Positions 26,904 through 39,864 of a stretch of DNA of 64,000 nucleotides are shown one piece after another. The DNA lies in the NCBI RefSeq assembly GCF_017744955.1, contig NZ_JAGIAG010000006.1:186001-250000 (forward strand). The letters run 5' to 3'. Origin of the DNA: Dokdonella sp. (GTDB taxonomy: Bacteria > Pseudomonadota > Gammaproteobacteria > Xanthomonadales > Rhodanobacteraceae). The position numbers were made by a program, and so were the translations under genes. The notes beneath the pieces are model-generated. The model was not told where the DNA came from and did no database searches. It was given only the letters and a program-made list of their open reading frames with translations. Position 1 is the stretch's first letter. Every line of letters starts with the position of its first letter.

Positions 26904-27935
26904 ATGCGCCTCTCCCCGCTCGCCGCCAGCCTGCTGTCCGCCTTCGCCCTTGCCACCACCACCGCCCACGCCGAAATGGCCATCGGCGGCTTCGCGCCGC
27001 AGATCGCCTTCTTCGGAGCGAACGCGCAGGGCGCCGACGCACCGCTGGCGCACATTACCGGGCCCGACACGCAGATGGTCGAGCCGGCCTTCGGCGTGTA
27101 CGAACCCAACGAGCAGCTCCTCTACGTCTCCGACTTCAACGGCCGCGCGCTGCTGGTGTATCCGGCCTTCGCGCGCGGCAACGTCGCGCCGCTGCGCGTG
27201 CTCAATCCGCCGCAGTTCGGCCAGACGCGCGCGAGCGCGCCGGTGTACGCGCAGGACGAGATCGGCATCATCGTTTCCAACTGCTGCATCGCCACCTACC
27301 CGCTGCACGCGAGCGGCAGCGACACCTTCGCGATCCGCACCATCAACTGGGGCGGCCTCAGCGGCAGCGCCACCGACCTCAACAACCCGCTCTCGCTGCG
27401 CTACCTGCCGGACAGCGACGAATACGTGGTGTCGGAGTACGACCGCCTGGTGTTCCATGCGCGCACTGCCGGCCCCTACGACGCGCCGACGCGCCGCATC
27501 ACCGGCCCCGCGGTCGCCAACTGCATCAGCGTCGCCCACGATCCGGCCGCGCATCGCCTGTTCGTGCTGTGCCAGACGCCGTGGGACGGCAGCAGCCCCG
27601 TCACGCACGTGCGCATCGGCGTGTTCGCCGACGACGCCAGCGGCGAGGCGGCGCCGCTCTACACGATCGAAGGTGACGCGACCGGACTGGACCTGCCGCC
27701 CGGCTACTACGTCAACGGCATCGGCCACGATCCGTACCTGCACCGACTGATGGTCGCCAGCGGCAGCGGCTCGGGCAGCGCGGCGCAGAACCGCGTCGTC
27801 GTCTTCGCCGACGACGCCAGCGGCAACGCCGCACCGGTGCAGGAAGTGGAAGGCGCCAACGTCGGCGCCGGCTCGCTCGGCACGCCGTTTGCCGTGCCGG
27901 TGGACGCGATTTTCGCGAACGGGTTCGACGACTAG
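26904..27935 (+). CDS. Secreted beta-propeller-like protein with FANGFDD tail
   Basis: A 343-residue exported protein. A signal peptide (about 1-24, ending AHA) is followed by four or more loosely repeated beta-rich modules with DDASG and DFNGR phrases, reminiscent of NHL/phytase-like propellers. The extreme C-terminus is VDAIFANGFDD, a tail I have seen on many exported Xanthomonadales proteins. A strong terminator follows. The function is unknown; it may be surface-attached or released. Confidence 0.72.
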   Translation: MRLSPLAASLLSAFALATTTAHAEMAIGGFAPQIAFFGANAQGADAPLAHITGPDTQMVEPAFGVYEPNEQLLYVSDFNGRALLVYPAFARGNVAPLRVLNPPQFGQTRASAPVYAQDEIGIIVSNCCIATYPLHASGSDTFAIRTINWGGLSGSATDLNNPLSLRYLPDSDEYVVSEYDRLVFHARTAGPYDAPTRRITGPAVANCISVAHDPAAHRLFVLCQTPWDGSSPVTHVRIGVFADDASGEAAPLYTIEGDATGLDLPPGYYVNGIGHDPYLHRLMVASGSGSGSAAQNRVVVFADDASGNAAPVQEVEGANVGAGSLGTPFAVPVDAIFANGFDD

Positions 27936-27970
27936 GGCCGGATGAGCGAAGCCTGCGGCGCGCCCAGATT

Positions 27971-28013
27971 CTCGCCGCCGAGCCCGCGATCGGACAGGGC
28001 GGCGAGTTTCTTT
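27971..28013 (+). terminator. Terminator after the FANGFDD gene
   Basis: CTCGCCGCC (27971-27979) pairs perfectly with GGCGGCGAG (27998-28006) across an 18-nt loop, followed by TTTCTTT. It can also serve the convergent metal operon ending at 28020. Confidence 0.75.
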
Positions 28014-28019
28014 CAGCCA

Positions 28020-28397
28020 CTACAACCGCGGCAGCACGAACGCGAACACGGCGCCGAGCGTGAATGCCGTCAGCGCGACGCCGTAAAGGCCGGCGCTCCA
28101 ACGCCGCAAGTGCCGGCACGACCTCGCCAGCGCCGGATCCGCCGGACACGGCAGCCGCCGCGCCTTCCACAGCAGGCTGCCGGCCAGCGCCAGCATCGCC
28201 GCCGCGAAGCCGAACACCAGCGCCTTGTGCTCGCTGAGCCAGACCAGCTGCGGCACCGCGCTGACCAGGCCGGCCAGCGCCGCGCCGGCGCCGACGGCGA
28301 CCATCGCCGCCGGCAGCACGCAGCAGAGCAGGGTGCCGCTGCTGGCGAGCAGGGCCGCGGACGCCGCCCAGACGCTGCCGCGCAGTTCCGCGCTCAT
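28020..28397 (-). CDS. MerT-like inner membrane metal transporter
   Basis: A 125-residue protein with three membrane helices. The first carries a vicinal Cys pair (GTLLCCVLP, about residue 24), the mark of MerT-type mercury or metal importers. A CPADPALARSC loop (about 82-92) adds two cytosolic Cys. Its ATG overlaps the stop of the HMA protein gene by four bases, so it is the last gene of a metal operon. The metal cannot be inferred. Confidence 0.68.
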   Translation of the reverse strand: MSAELRGSVWAASAALLASSGTLLCCVLPAAMVAVGAGAALAGLVSAVPQLVWLSEHKALVFGFAAAMLALAGSLLWKARRLPCPADPALARSCRHLRRWSAGLYGVALTAFTLGAVFAFVLPRL

Positions 28398-28723
28398 TTC
28401 CGCGACGCCTGCACGCGCTCGCGCACCGCGCTCAGCGGCTCGTCGCTGCGGCGGATCGCCTTCACCGTATAGCCAGCGTCGGTCAGCGCCGTGCGCAACG
28501 CCTCGTCGCCGATGTCCTGCCCCGGCTTGGTCGACACCGCGACCAGTCGCCGTTCGAGGCTGACGACCAGGTCGTCGGTGGCCTCGAACGTGCGCAGCTT
28601 CTTCTCGATGCCCTGCGCGCAGAACGCGCAGACCAGGCCGTTGACGTCCATCTCGATCGTCGCGGCATGCGCGTTCGCCGCGAGCAGCGCCAGGAAACAC
28701 ACTCTTTGCGTGATCTTCTTCAT
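28394..28723 (-). CDS. Periplasmic heavy-metal-associated (HMA) domain protein
   Basis: A 109-residue exported metallochaperone-like protein. A signal peptide (about 1-20) is followed by one HMA ferredoxin-fold domain whose metal-binding loop is GLVCAFCAQG (CxxC, about 29-38). This is the MerP/CopZ type. GAGGTGAAGACG precedes the ATG. It overlaps the MerT-like gene, reproducing a MerP-MerT pairing without other mer genes. Confidence 0.82.
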   Translation of the reverse strand: MKKITQRVCFLALLAANAHAATIEMDVNGLVCAFCAQGIEKKLRTFEATDDLVVSLERRLVAVSTKPGQDIGDEALRTALTDAGYTVKAIRRSDEPLSAVRERVQASRK

Positions 28724-28733
28724 CGTCTTCACC

Positions 28734-29393
28734 TCAGAAATTGAACATGGCCATGACCTGCGGCTTGCCGTCGTCGGTGACGCCGGCCTCGACCCAGGTG
28801 CCGCCCTTGAACAGGCGCAGCAGCAGTGCCGTCTCGGTGCCGCGATGGATCTCTCCGGTGTAGCGGCGCGCCTGCACGACGAACCAGGTCGCCAGATCGC
28901 GGTAGTCATGCTCGTACGGCGCCAGGCCGAGCTGCACGGTGTCGATGCGATGCGAGAACGCCGGGCTTTCCCACAGGTCGCTCTTCACCGCGGCGTAGAC
29001 GCGCCGCGTCTCGTAGTCGAGCTGGAAGCCGGCGTTGCGCGCGAGACGACTGCCGTCGAACCCGTCGCCGCGGCCGCGGCCGAGACTGCCCCAGACGAAC
29101 ACGTTCGCCTGCGCCGCATCGAGATTCCAGCGCTTGGCCAGCACGTTCGCGCGAACGTATTCGATCTCGCGCGAACGCCGCGCGAGATCGCTGTCCAGGC
29201 GCAGGTAGCCGCCGCCGGCCGAAAACCGGTAGCTCGGCGCGTAGAACGCCTGCGCTTCGACCATCGTGCCGGCGCCGTACTCGGCCATCACCGTCGTGCC
29301 GTCGGCGAATGCGATCGGCTTCGCCTGCGCCGCGCTCACGGCGCAGGCGCACAACAGGACCGCCGCACGGCGGCCCGCAACAAGGGATTGCAT
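28734..29393 (-). CDS. Exported beta-barrel-like protein of metal operon
   Basis: A 219-residue exported protein. After a signal peptide (about 1-24) it shows alternating aromatic and charged strands throughout and ends in Phe (AMFNF), as outer membrane barrels often do. It lies 10 bases upstream of the HMA gene, whose ribosome binding site occupies the gap. GGAGGAATC precedes its ATG. It might be an outer membrane component for the same metal, which is an inference from context. Confidence 0.65.
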   Translation of the reverse strand: MQSLVAGRRAAVLLCACAVSAAQAKPIAFADGTTVMAEYGAGTMVEAQAFYAPSYRFSAGGGYLRLDSDLARRSREIEYVRANVLAKRWNLDAAQANVFVWGSLGRGRGDGFDGSRLARNAGFQLDYETRRVYAAVKSDLWESPAFSHRIDTVQLGLAPYEHDYRDLATWFVVQARRYTGEIHRGTETALLLRLFKGGTWVEAGVTDDGKPQVMAMFNF

Positions 29394-29462
29394 GATTCCT
29401 CCACGGAGGGACGCGCGCGAACGCGCGAAGCGGCGAATGCCGCGGTGTCGACGCGGGAGGAA

Positions 29463-29780
29463 TCAGGCGATCGGAGGTCGCGTCTGCGGCGGCGCGGTCC
29501 AGCTGTTCGATGCGATCGCCAGGTCCGCCGGTGCGGGGTGTGCGCCGTGCACGACCTGGCCGGGTGTAGACGGCGCGATGAACGGAGGCGCGCAGACCTG
29601 GGCGCAATCCGGTGCATTCGTGCAGTCGCCGCAGCACGGCGCGGACGGCATCGGCGCGCCCGCGTCGGCGTGATCGCAATGATGCGCCGTCACCGCGAGC
29701 ACCGGCGCGACCGCGCCAACGATGCCGGCGGCGACCAGCAGCAGCGCAAGCAACAGGATCGGTAGACGGCGCGGTTTCAT
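29463..29780 (-). CDS. Cys/His-rich exported protein heading metal operon
   Basis: A 105-residue protein. One N-terminal hydrophobic signal/anchor (about 7-30) is followed by a cluster of ligands between residues 32 and 65 (HHCDH, CCGDC, PDCAQVC). The rest is Pro/Ala-rich. The pattern suggests periplasmic metal sequestration. It is the first gene of the 29780-28020 unit. Confidence 0.6.
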   Translation of the reverse strand: MKPRRLPILLLALLLVAAGIVGAVAPVLAVTAHHCDHADAGAPMPSAPCCGDCTNAPDCAQVCAPPFIAPSTPGQVVHGAHPAPADLAIASNSWTAPPQTRPPIA

Positions 29781-29938
29781 CGCCGGCGAAGCTTACGCCG
29801 GCGCATCCGGGGCGTCGATATCGCCGATCCTGCCGAACGCATCACGGCCGGCACGGCGCTCCGCCGCACAAGCCGCCGGGGCGCATCTTCCACGACGGTA
29901 TCGACGGCAGACGGCGGCACTCCTCTCGCGAAGTCGCC

Positions 29939-31975
<2,037 letters not shown>

Positions 31976-32029
31976 TCAATCCGTCATCGCAATCGGCGAG
32001 GATAGGCGTTTTCGCCCGGGGAACCCGCG

Positions 32030-33266
32030 ATGCGCCTGCGCTTTCTGCTCGTCCTTGCCTGGCTCCTGCTCGCCGCCGGCTGCGCGTCGACGCCGCCGGC
32101 GCCGTCGCGCATCGGTCCGGTCATCCTGGTCTCGATCGACGGCTTCCGACCCGACTACCTCGACCGCGGCGACACGCCGACCTTGAATGCGCTGGCCGCC
32201 GCGGGCGTGCGCGCCGAGGCGATGAAGCCGGCCTTCCCCAGCCTGACCTTCCCGAACCACTACACGCTCGTCACCGGCCTTTATCCGGACCATCACGGCA
32301 TCGTCAACAACCGCATGGTCGATCCGATCAGCGGCGCGCGCTTCGTCTACAACGACGCCAAGACCACCGCCGATCCGACGTGGTGGGGCGGCGAGCCGAT
32401 CTGGGTCAGCGCCGAGAAGCAGGGCGTGCATGCGGCGACGATGTTCTGGCCGGGCTCGGACGTCGCCATCGCCGGCGTACGGCCGAGCCGCTGGCTGCCG
32501 TTCGACGGCAAGATGAAGCCGGACGCGCGCGTCGATCAGCTGCTCGCCTGGATCGACCTGCCGCCGCCCGAGCGCGCGCGCTTCTACACGCTGTACTTCG
32601 AGCAGATCGATCACGCCGCGCACCAGGACGGCCCCGCTTCGGCCGGCGTCGATGCGGCCTTGCGCGAGGTCGACGCGGCGCTCGCACGGTTGCTCGACGG
32701 ACTGAAGCGGCGCGGCCTGTCCGACCGCGCGAACCTGGTGATCGTGTCCGACCACGGCGGCACGGCGACCGCGCGGGAGCGCCTGATCTATCTCGAGGAC
32801 CTGGTCGGCGACGACGAGGCCGAATCCGTCAACCTCGGCATCCTCGCCGGGCTGAATCCACGCAGCGGCAGGACCGCCGACGTCGAAGCGAAGCTGCTGC
32901 GCCCGCACGAGCACATGCGCTGCTGGCGCAAGACCGAGGTGCCCGCGCGACTGCACTACGGCACCCATCCACGCGTCCCCGCCCTGCTCTGCCTCGCCGA
33001 CGACGGCTGGCTGATCACCACGCGCGAGTACCAGGCCACGCGCAAGCGCTTCTCACTCGGCGAACACGGCTACGACAACGACGATCCGAACATGCGCGCG
33101 CTGTTCATCGCGCAAGGGCCTGCCTTCAAGCGCGGGCTGGTGGTGCCGGAGTTTCCGAACGTCGACGTCTATCCGCTGCTGATGCACCTGCTCGGCCTGA
33201 CGCCGCGACCGAACGACGGCGACCTCGGAGCCGTCGCACCGATGCTGACGGCTCCGAGCGCCGCGC

Positions 33267-33277
<11 letters not shown>
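32030..33277 (+). CDS. NPP-type phosphodiesterase lipoprotein (alkaline phosphatase superfamily)
   Basis: A 415-residue ectonucleotide pyrophosphatase/phosphodiesterase-like enzyme. The signal ends with a lipobox LLAAGC (Cys18). Metal ligands and nucleophile are visible: [10 protein letters not shown] (Asp near 36), Thr in [10 protein letters not shown] (about 73), [12 protein letters not shown] (near 192), VSDHGG (near 240) and a late GEHGYDN. It should hydrolyse nucleotides or phosphodiesters at the cell envelope. Its last 11 bases overlap the convergent aldo/keto reductase gene. Confidence 0.92.
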
Positions 33278-34274
<997 letters not shown>

Positions 34275-34299
34275 GGGTGCATTCCTCCTCGGGCGACGC

Positions 34300-35373
34300 T
34301 CACGCCGCGTTCTTCAGCGACGCCATGTCGATGACGAAGCGGTACTTCACGTCGTTCTTCAGCAGTCGTTCGTAGGCGGCGTTGACCGACGGCATGTCGA
34401 TCATCTCGACGTCGGCGACGATGCCGTGCTCGGCGCAGAAATCGATCATTTCCTGCGTCTCGGCCATGCCGCCGATGGCCGAGCCGGCGATGCTGCGGCG
34501 CGCGCCGATCAGGCTGCCGCCGAACAGCGGCGGGTCGAGTTCGGTCAGCACGCCGACCAGGACCATGTGGCCGTCGCGCTTGAGCAGTGCCGCGTACGGG
34601 TTGAGATCGTGTCCGTTCGGGATCGTGTTGAGCAGGAAATCGAAACTGCGCGCGTGCTGCTTCATCGCCGCGCGGTCGGTCGACAGCAGCACCTCGTCGG
34701 CGCCGAGGCGCATTGCGTCGGCGGCCTTGCTCGGCGAGGTCGTGATCATCACCACCTGCGCGCCGAGCGCCTTGGCGAACTTGATGCCCATGTGGCCGAG
34801 GCCGCCGAGGCCGATCACGCCGACCTTCTGCGGCGTGCCGTCCGCGTTGCGGCCGACCTTCCAGTGACGCAGCGGCGACCAGGTCGTGATGCCGGCGCAC
34901 AGCAGCGGCGCGGCGCCCTTGAGGTCGAGCGTCGGCGGAATCTTCACGACGAAGTGCTCGTCGACGACGATGAGGTCGGAATAGCCGCCGAAGGCCAGTT
35001 CCTCGCTGTCGCGCAGCTTGGAGTTGTAGGTGTAGGTCGGCACGTGCTCGCAGTACTGCTCCAGCCCTTCGGCGCAGGACGCGCACGTGCGGCAGGAATC
35101 GACCATGCAGCCGACGCCGGCGTAGTCGCCGACCTTCAGCTTCGTCACCTCGGCGCCGACCGCGGTCACGCGACCGACGATCTCGTGTCCGGGCACCATC
35201 GGATAGAGCGAATTGCGCCAGTCGTTGCGCGCCTGGTGCAGGTCGGAGTGGCAGATGCCGCTGTAGAGGATCTCGATCTGCACGTCGCGCGGGCCTGGCG
35301 AACGGCGCTCGAACGAGAACGGGACCAGGGCGGATTGCGCATCGTGCGCGGCGTAGCCTTTGGCTTTCAGCAT
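34300..35373 (-). CDS. Zinc-dependent NADP alcohol dehydrogenase (YahK-like)
   Basis: A 357-residue medium-chain dehydrogenase of the cinnamyl-alcohol/YahK group, reducing aldehydes. Catalytic zinc ligands are Cys in GICHSD (about 40), His-Glu in PGHEIVG (about 62) and a later Cys. Structural zinc Cys lie in [15 protein letters not shown] (about 93-107). The cofactor motif is [14 protein letters not shown] eight bases before ATG 35373 makes it the start. It lies between two aldo/keto reductases in one transcriptional direction. Confidence 0.95.
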   Translation of the reverse strand: MLKAKGYAAHDAQSALVPFSFERRSPGPRDVQIEILYSGICHSDLHQARNDWRNSLYPMVPGHEIVGRVTAVGAEVTKLKVGDYAGVGCMVDSCRTCASCAEGLEQYCEHVPTYTYNSKLRDSEELAFGGYSDLIVVDEHFVVKIPPTLDLKGAAPLLCAGITTWSPLRHWKVGRNADGTPQKVGVIGLGGLGHMGIKFAKALGAQVVMITTSPSKAADAMRLGADEVLLSTDRAAMKQHARSFDFLLNTIPNGHDLNPYAALLKRDGHMVLVGVLTELDPPLFGGSLIGARRSIAGSAIGGMAETQEMIDFCAEHGIVADVEMIDMPSVNAAYERLLKNDVKYRFVIDMASLKNAA

Positions 35374-35533
35374 GGACAAATCTCCGTCGATTGGAAAAAG
35401 CGAAAATGCCCGGCCGACGCGGCGACCGGGCACCGAACCCATTGGATCCCGCACTACTCGCGCCGCGCGCTCGACCTCGGGGTCGGCTGCGCCGTCCGCT
35501 CGCGACCGCGGGATTGGCGGCAGCGAGCGCCGC

Positions 35534-36535
<1,002 letters not shown>

Positions 36536-36578
36536 TGCTGCGGGTCTCCTTCGAAGATGGATGCGGAACGGCGGGCGC

Positions 36579-37328
36579 TCAGCGCTCCTGGTCGGTCGGC
36601 CGCATCAGCACTTCGTTGATGCTGACGTGCGGCGGCCGCGTGACGCAGAACAGGATCGTCTCGGCGACGTCGTCGGGCTGCAGCTGGCGCATGCCGCCGG
36701 CCCAGGCGTTGAGCGCGTCCTTCACCTGGGTGTGGCCGATGTGGTCGCGCAGTTCCGTCTCCACCACGCCGGGTTCGACCACGCTGACGCGCACGCCGTC
36801 CTGATACACCTCGCGGCGCAGCGCCTCCGAGAACGCGACCACGCCGAACTTGGTCGCCGAGTACGCCGCGCCCATCGGATTGGCGATGCGGCCGGCGGTC
36901 GAGGCGATGTTGACGATGTCGCCACCGCCGCGCTCGCGCATGCCGCGCAAGGCGGCCTGGGTCGAGGCGATCAGGCTCAGCACGTTGAGTTCGAGCATGC
37001 GCCGCCAGCGGCCGAGATCGGCCTCGGCGACCGGCTCGAGGTACATCACGCCGGCGTTGTTCACCAGGATGTCGAGGCGGCCGTAGTGCACCTCGGTCTG
37101 CGCCACGATGCGCTGCGCCTCGCGCTCGTCGAGCAGGTCGGCCGGCAGCACCAGCGGCTCGGCACCGAGCGCGCGCAGCCGTCCGGCGATTTCGTCGAGG
37201 CGATCGCGCCGGCGCGCCGCGATCGCGACCTTCGCGCCGGCCTCGGCCAGGGCGATCGCGGTCGCCTCGCCGATGCCGGAGGAAGCACCGGTGACCAGCG
37301 CGACGCGCTTCTTGAGACGTGGGGACAT
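36579..37328 (-). CDS. SDR family oxidoreductase
   Basis: A 249-residue classical short-chain dehydrogenase. The cofactor motif TGASSGIG lies at 13-20, NNAG near 88, catalytic Ser in NIASTAG (about 141) and YSATK (about 154-158). Arg/Arg at the cofactor loop (AARRRDR) suggests NADPH. It is the first gene of the carbonyl-reducing cluster and is divergent from a LysR gene across 82 bp. Confidence 0.95.
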   Translation of the reverse strand: MSPRLKKRVALVTGASSGIGEATAIALAEAGAKVAIAARRRDRLDEIAGRLRALGAEPLVLPADLLDEREAQRIVAQTEVHYGRLDILVNNAGVMYLEPVAEADLGRWRRMLELNVLSLIASTQAALRGMRERGGGDIVNIASTAGRIANPMGAAYSATKFGVVAFSEALRREVYQDGVRVSVVEPGVVETELRDHIGHTQVKDALNAWAGGMRQLQPDDVAETILFCVTRPPHVSINEVLMRPTDQER

Positions 37329-37410
37329 GTGGAAACCTCATGCTGTTCTTGAGGGTGCTCATCCTGCGCCTTGCGATTCGTCCGAAAAATCCCCAGCATC
37401 GACATTCACC

Positions 37411-38325
37411 ATGAAGCCTGCCTTCACAATCCAGCCGGACCAGCTGCCGGCGCTACTGGTGTTCGCGCGCGTCGCCCGCCACGCCAGCTTCACGCGCACC
37501 GCGCGCGAACTCGGCGTGTCGCCGTCGGCGCTGTCGCAGACCGTGCGTGCACTCGAGACCCGCCTCGGCGTACGCCTGCTCAATCGCACGACGCGGCGCG
37601 TCGGCCTGACCGAGGCCGGCGACGTGCTGCTGGCACGCATCGGCCCGGCGCTCGCCGACATCGACGGCGCGCTCGACGACCTGCGCCAGCAGCGCACGCG
37701 CCCGGCCGGCACCTTGCGCGTGACGATGCCGCGCGGCGTCGTCAGCGCGTTCTTCGAACCGCACCTGGCCGACTTCCTCGCCGCCTACCCCGACATCCGC
37801 TTCGACGTCCACGTCGACAATTCGCTCAACGACCTGATCGGCGAAAGCCTCGACTGCGGCATCCGCCTCGGCGAGAAGGTGCAGCGCGACATGATCGCGC
37901 TGCCGCTGGGCGGAAAGCAGCGCTCGGTGGTGGTCGGCGCGCCGGCCTACTTCGCCCGCCGCGGCAGGCCCGTCCACCCGCGCGACCTGCAGACGCACGA
38001 TTGCCTGCGCTCGCGCTTCAGCACCGGCGGCACGATCTATCGCTGGGAGTTCTGCGAGCGCGGCCGCTGGTACGAGATCAACGTGGAGGGCCCGCTGATC
38101 AGCAACGACACCGGCCTGCTCACGCGCGCAGCCCGCGACGGCGTCGGCCTGATGCACACGATGGAACTGGTGGTACGCGCCGAACTCGCCTCCGGCGCGC
38201 TCGAACGCGTGCTCGACGAACATCTGCCGCCGTACGACGGGTTCTACCTGTACTACCCGAGCCGTGCGCAGCTGGCGCCGAAGTTGCGCGTATTCGCCGA
38301 TTTTCTGCGCGAGCGGGTGGGCTGA
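37411..38325 (+). CDS. LysR family regulator of the adjacent reductase cluster
   Basis: A 304-residue LysR-type regulator of the CrgA/DsdC-like class. The N-terminal winged helix (about 8-65: FARVARHASFTRTARELGVSPSAL broken over helices 2-3) is followed by an effector-binding domain (about 90-300). Divergent placement next to the SDR-AKR-ADH-AKR genes is the classical arrangement for a local regulator. The frame is open upstream, but the domain starts at ATG 37411. Confidence 0.93.
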   Translation: MKPAFTIQPDQLPALLVFARVARHASFTRTARELGVSPSALSQTVRALETRLGVRLLNRTTRRVGLTEAGDVLLARIGPALADIDGALDDLRQQRTRPAGTLRVTMPRGVVSAFFEPHLADFLAAYPDIRFDVHVDNSLNDLIGESLDCGIRLGEKVQRDMIALPLGGKQRSVVVGAPAYFARRGRPVHPRDLQTHDCLRSRFSTGGTIYRWEFCERGRWYEINVEGPLISNDTGLLTRAARDGVGLMHTMELVVRAELASGALERVLDEHLPPYDGFYLYYPSRAQLAPKLRVFADFLRERVG

Positions 38326-38499
38326 GAGACCACTCGTCATTCGCGCGAAGGCGAGAACTCACTTTCGAGCGATCGACGCCGACCGGTGAGCCTCTCGGAA
38401 GGAGCGGGAACGACCGCGGAAGGCAGCGCGATCACACCGTGCAACCGCCTTTCCGCCACCGTTGTCATTCCGTAAGAATCGCCCCGTAACGTCGGCGTC

Positions 38500-39663
38500 A
38501 TGAACATCCTGATGCTGTCGGACGTCTACTTCCCGCGCGTGAACGGAGTGTCGACCTCGATTCGCACGTTCGCGCGCGAGCTGCGGCGGCTGGGACACGT
38601 CGTCACGATCGTCGCGCCCGCGTACGGCGACATCGACCAAGACGGCGAGTTCGAGATCCTGCGCCTGCCGGCGCGCGGAATCTTCTTCGATCCGGAGGAC
38701 CGCCTGATCCGGCGCCCGGCCCTGCGCATCGCCGCCGACGAGCTGGCGCGACGGCACTGGGACGTGATTCACGTGCACACGCCGTTCCGCGCCCACCAGC
38801 TCGGCGTGATGCTGCGCCGGCGCGGCGCGGCGCCGCTGGTCGAGACCTACCACACCTACTTCGAGCCGTACGCCAAGCACTATTTCCCGTGGCTGCCCGC
38901 CGCGCCGCTGCGTTTCGCCGCGCGCAGCATTTCGCGCCGACTCTGCCGCGAAGTCGATCACCTGATCGTGCCCACGCAGCAGATGCGCGAAGTGCTCGAA
39001 CGCTACGGCATCGCCACCCCGACGACGATCATCCCGACCGGCATCGACCTCGACGAATTCCAGGGCGGCGACGGCGCGCGCTTCCGCCGCCTGTACGGCA
39101 TCGAAGCCGGCCAGCCGACCCTGGTCACCGTCAGCCGACTGGCGGCGGAGAAGAACATCGCCTTCCTGCTCGAGGTCGCGCGCGCCCTGCTCGACGAATT
39201 CCCGAACCTGGTCTTCATCGTCGCCGGCGAAGGCCCCGACGCCGAACGCCTGCAGGCGAAGGGACGCGCGCTCGGCCTGGACGGCCATCTGCGCTTCCCC
39301 GGCAACCTCGACCGCCGCACCGCCCTGCTCGATTGCTACCGTGCGGGCGACGTGTTCGTGTTCGCTTCGCCGACCGAAACGCAAGGCCTGGTCCTGATCG
39401 AAGCGATGGCGCTCGGCGTGCCGGTGGTCTCGACCGCAGTCATGGGCACCGCAGCGGTCCTGCGACAGGCGACCGGCGCGCGCGTCAGCATGGAAGACGT
39501 CCCCACCTTCGCCGGCCACGTCGCTGCCCTGCTGCGTTCGCCCGAACGGCGCGCACAACTCGGCGCGGCGGCGCGCGACGATGCGCGCGCCTGGAGTGCG
39601 CCGGTGCTGATGCGCGCGACCGTCGATCTGTACGAACGCCTGGCGGCATCACAACACCCATGA
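38500..39663 (+). CDS. Glycosyltransferase family 4
   Basis: A 387-residue retaining GT-B glycosyltransferase. The N-terminal acceptor domain begins ILMLSDVYFPRVNGVSTS. The C-terminal donor domain has the EX7E motif in ETQGLVLIEAMALG (about 309-322). The sequence resembles PimB/MgtA-like enzymes and 1,2-diacylglycerol glucosyltransferases, so a glycolipid product is plausible. No polysaccharide genes surround it. Confidence 0.9.
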   Translation: MNILMLSDVYFPRVNGVSTSIRTFARELRRLGHVVTIVAPAYGDIDQDGEFEILRLPARGIFFDPEDRLIRRPALRIAADELARRHWDVIHVHTPFRAHQLGVMLRRRGAAPLVETYHTYFEPYAKHYFPWLPAAPLRFAARSISRRLCREVDHLIVPTQQMREVLERYGIATPTTIIPTGIDLDEFQGGDGARFRRLYGIEAGQPTLVTVSRLAAEKNIAFLLEVARALLDEFPNLVFIVAGEGPDAERLQAKGRALGLDGHLRFPGNLDRRTALLDCYRAGDVFVFASPTETQGLVLIEAMALGVPVVSTAVMGTAAVLRQATGARVSMEDVPTFAGHVAALLRSPERRAQLGAAARDDARAWSAPVLMRATVDLYERLAASQHP

Positions 39664-39864
39664 CCTCACAAGGCCGGTCCTCGAGCGAAGTGCTCAAAGC
39701 ACTCGACTTCGATCCGTTCGAAGGTGCTGGCGCCAATGCGAGCCGAGATTCGGCCGGCATCCGCCGCCCGCCTTGAAGCAGACGCTCGAGCCGTTGCTTC
39801 GGCGAATTGCCACATTGCGATGCCCCAAGGACAATGATGGCACTACAGGGAAGGGAAACGAGCA

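Noticed and set aside
39660..39776. A 38-codon ORF overlapping the glycosyltransferase stop (ATGA)
   Set aside because: The overlap is suggestive, but the peptide is short, Ser/Arg/Gly-rich and without family resemblance. It could be a gene remnant; not enough to call.
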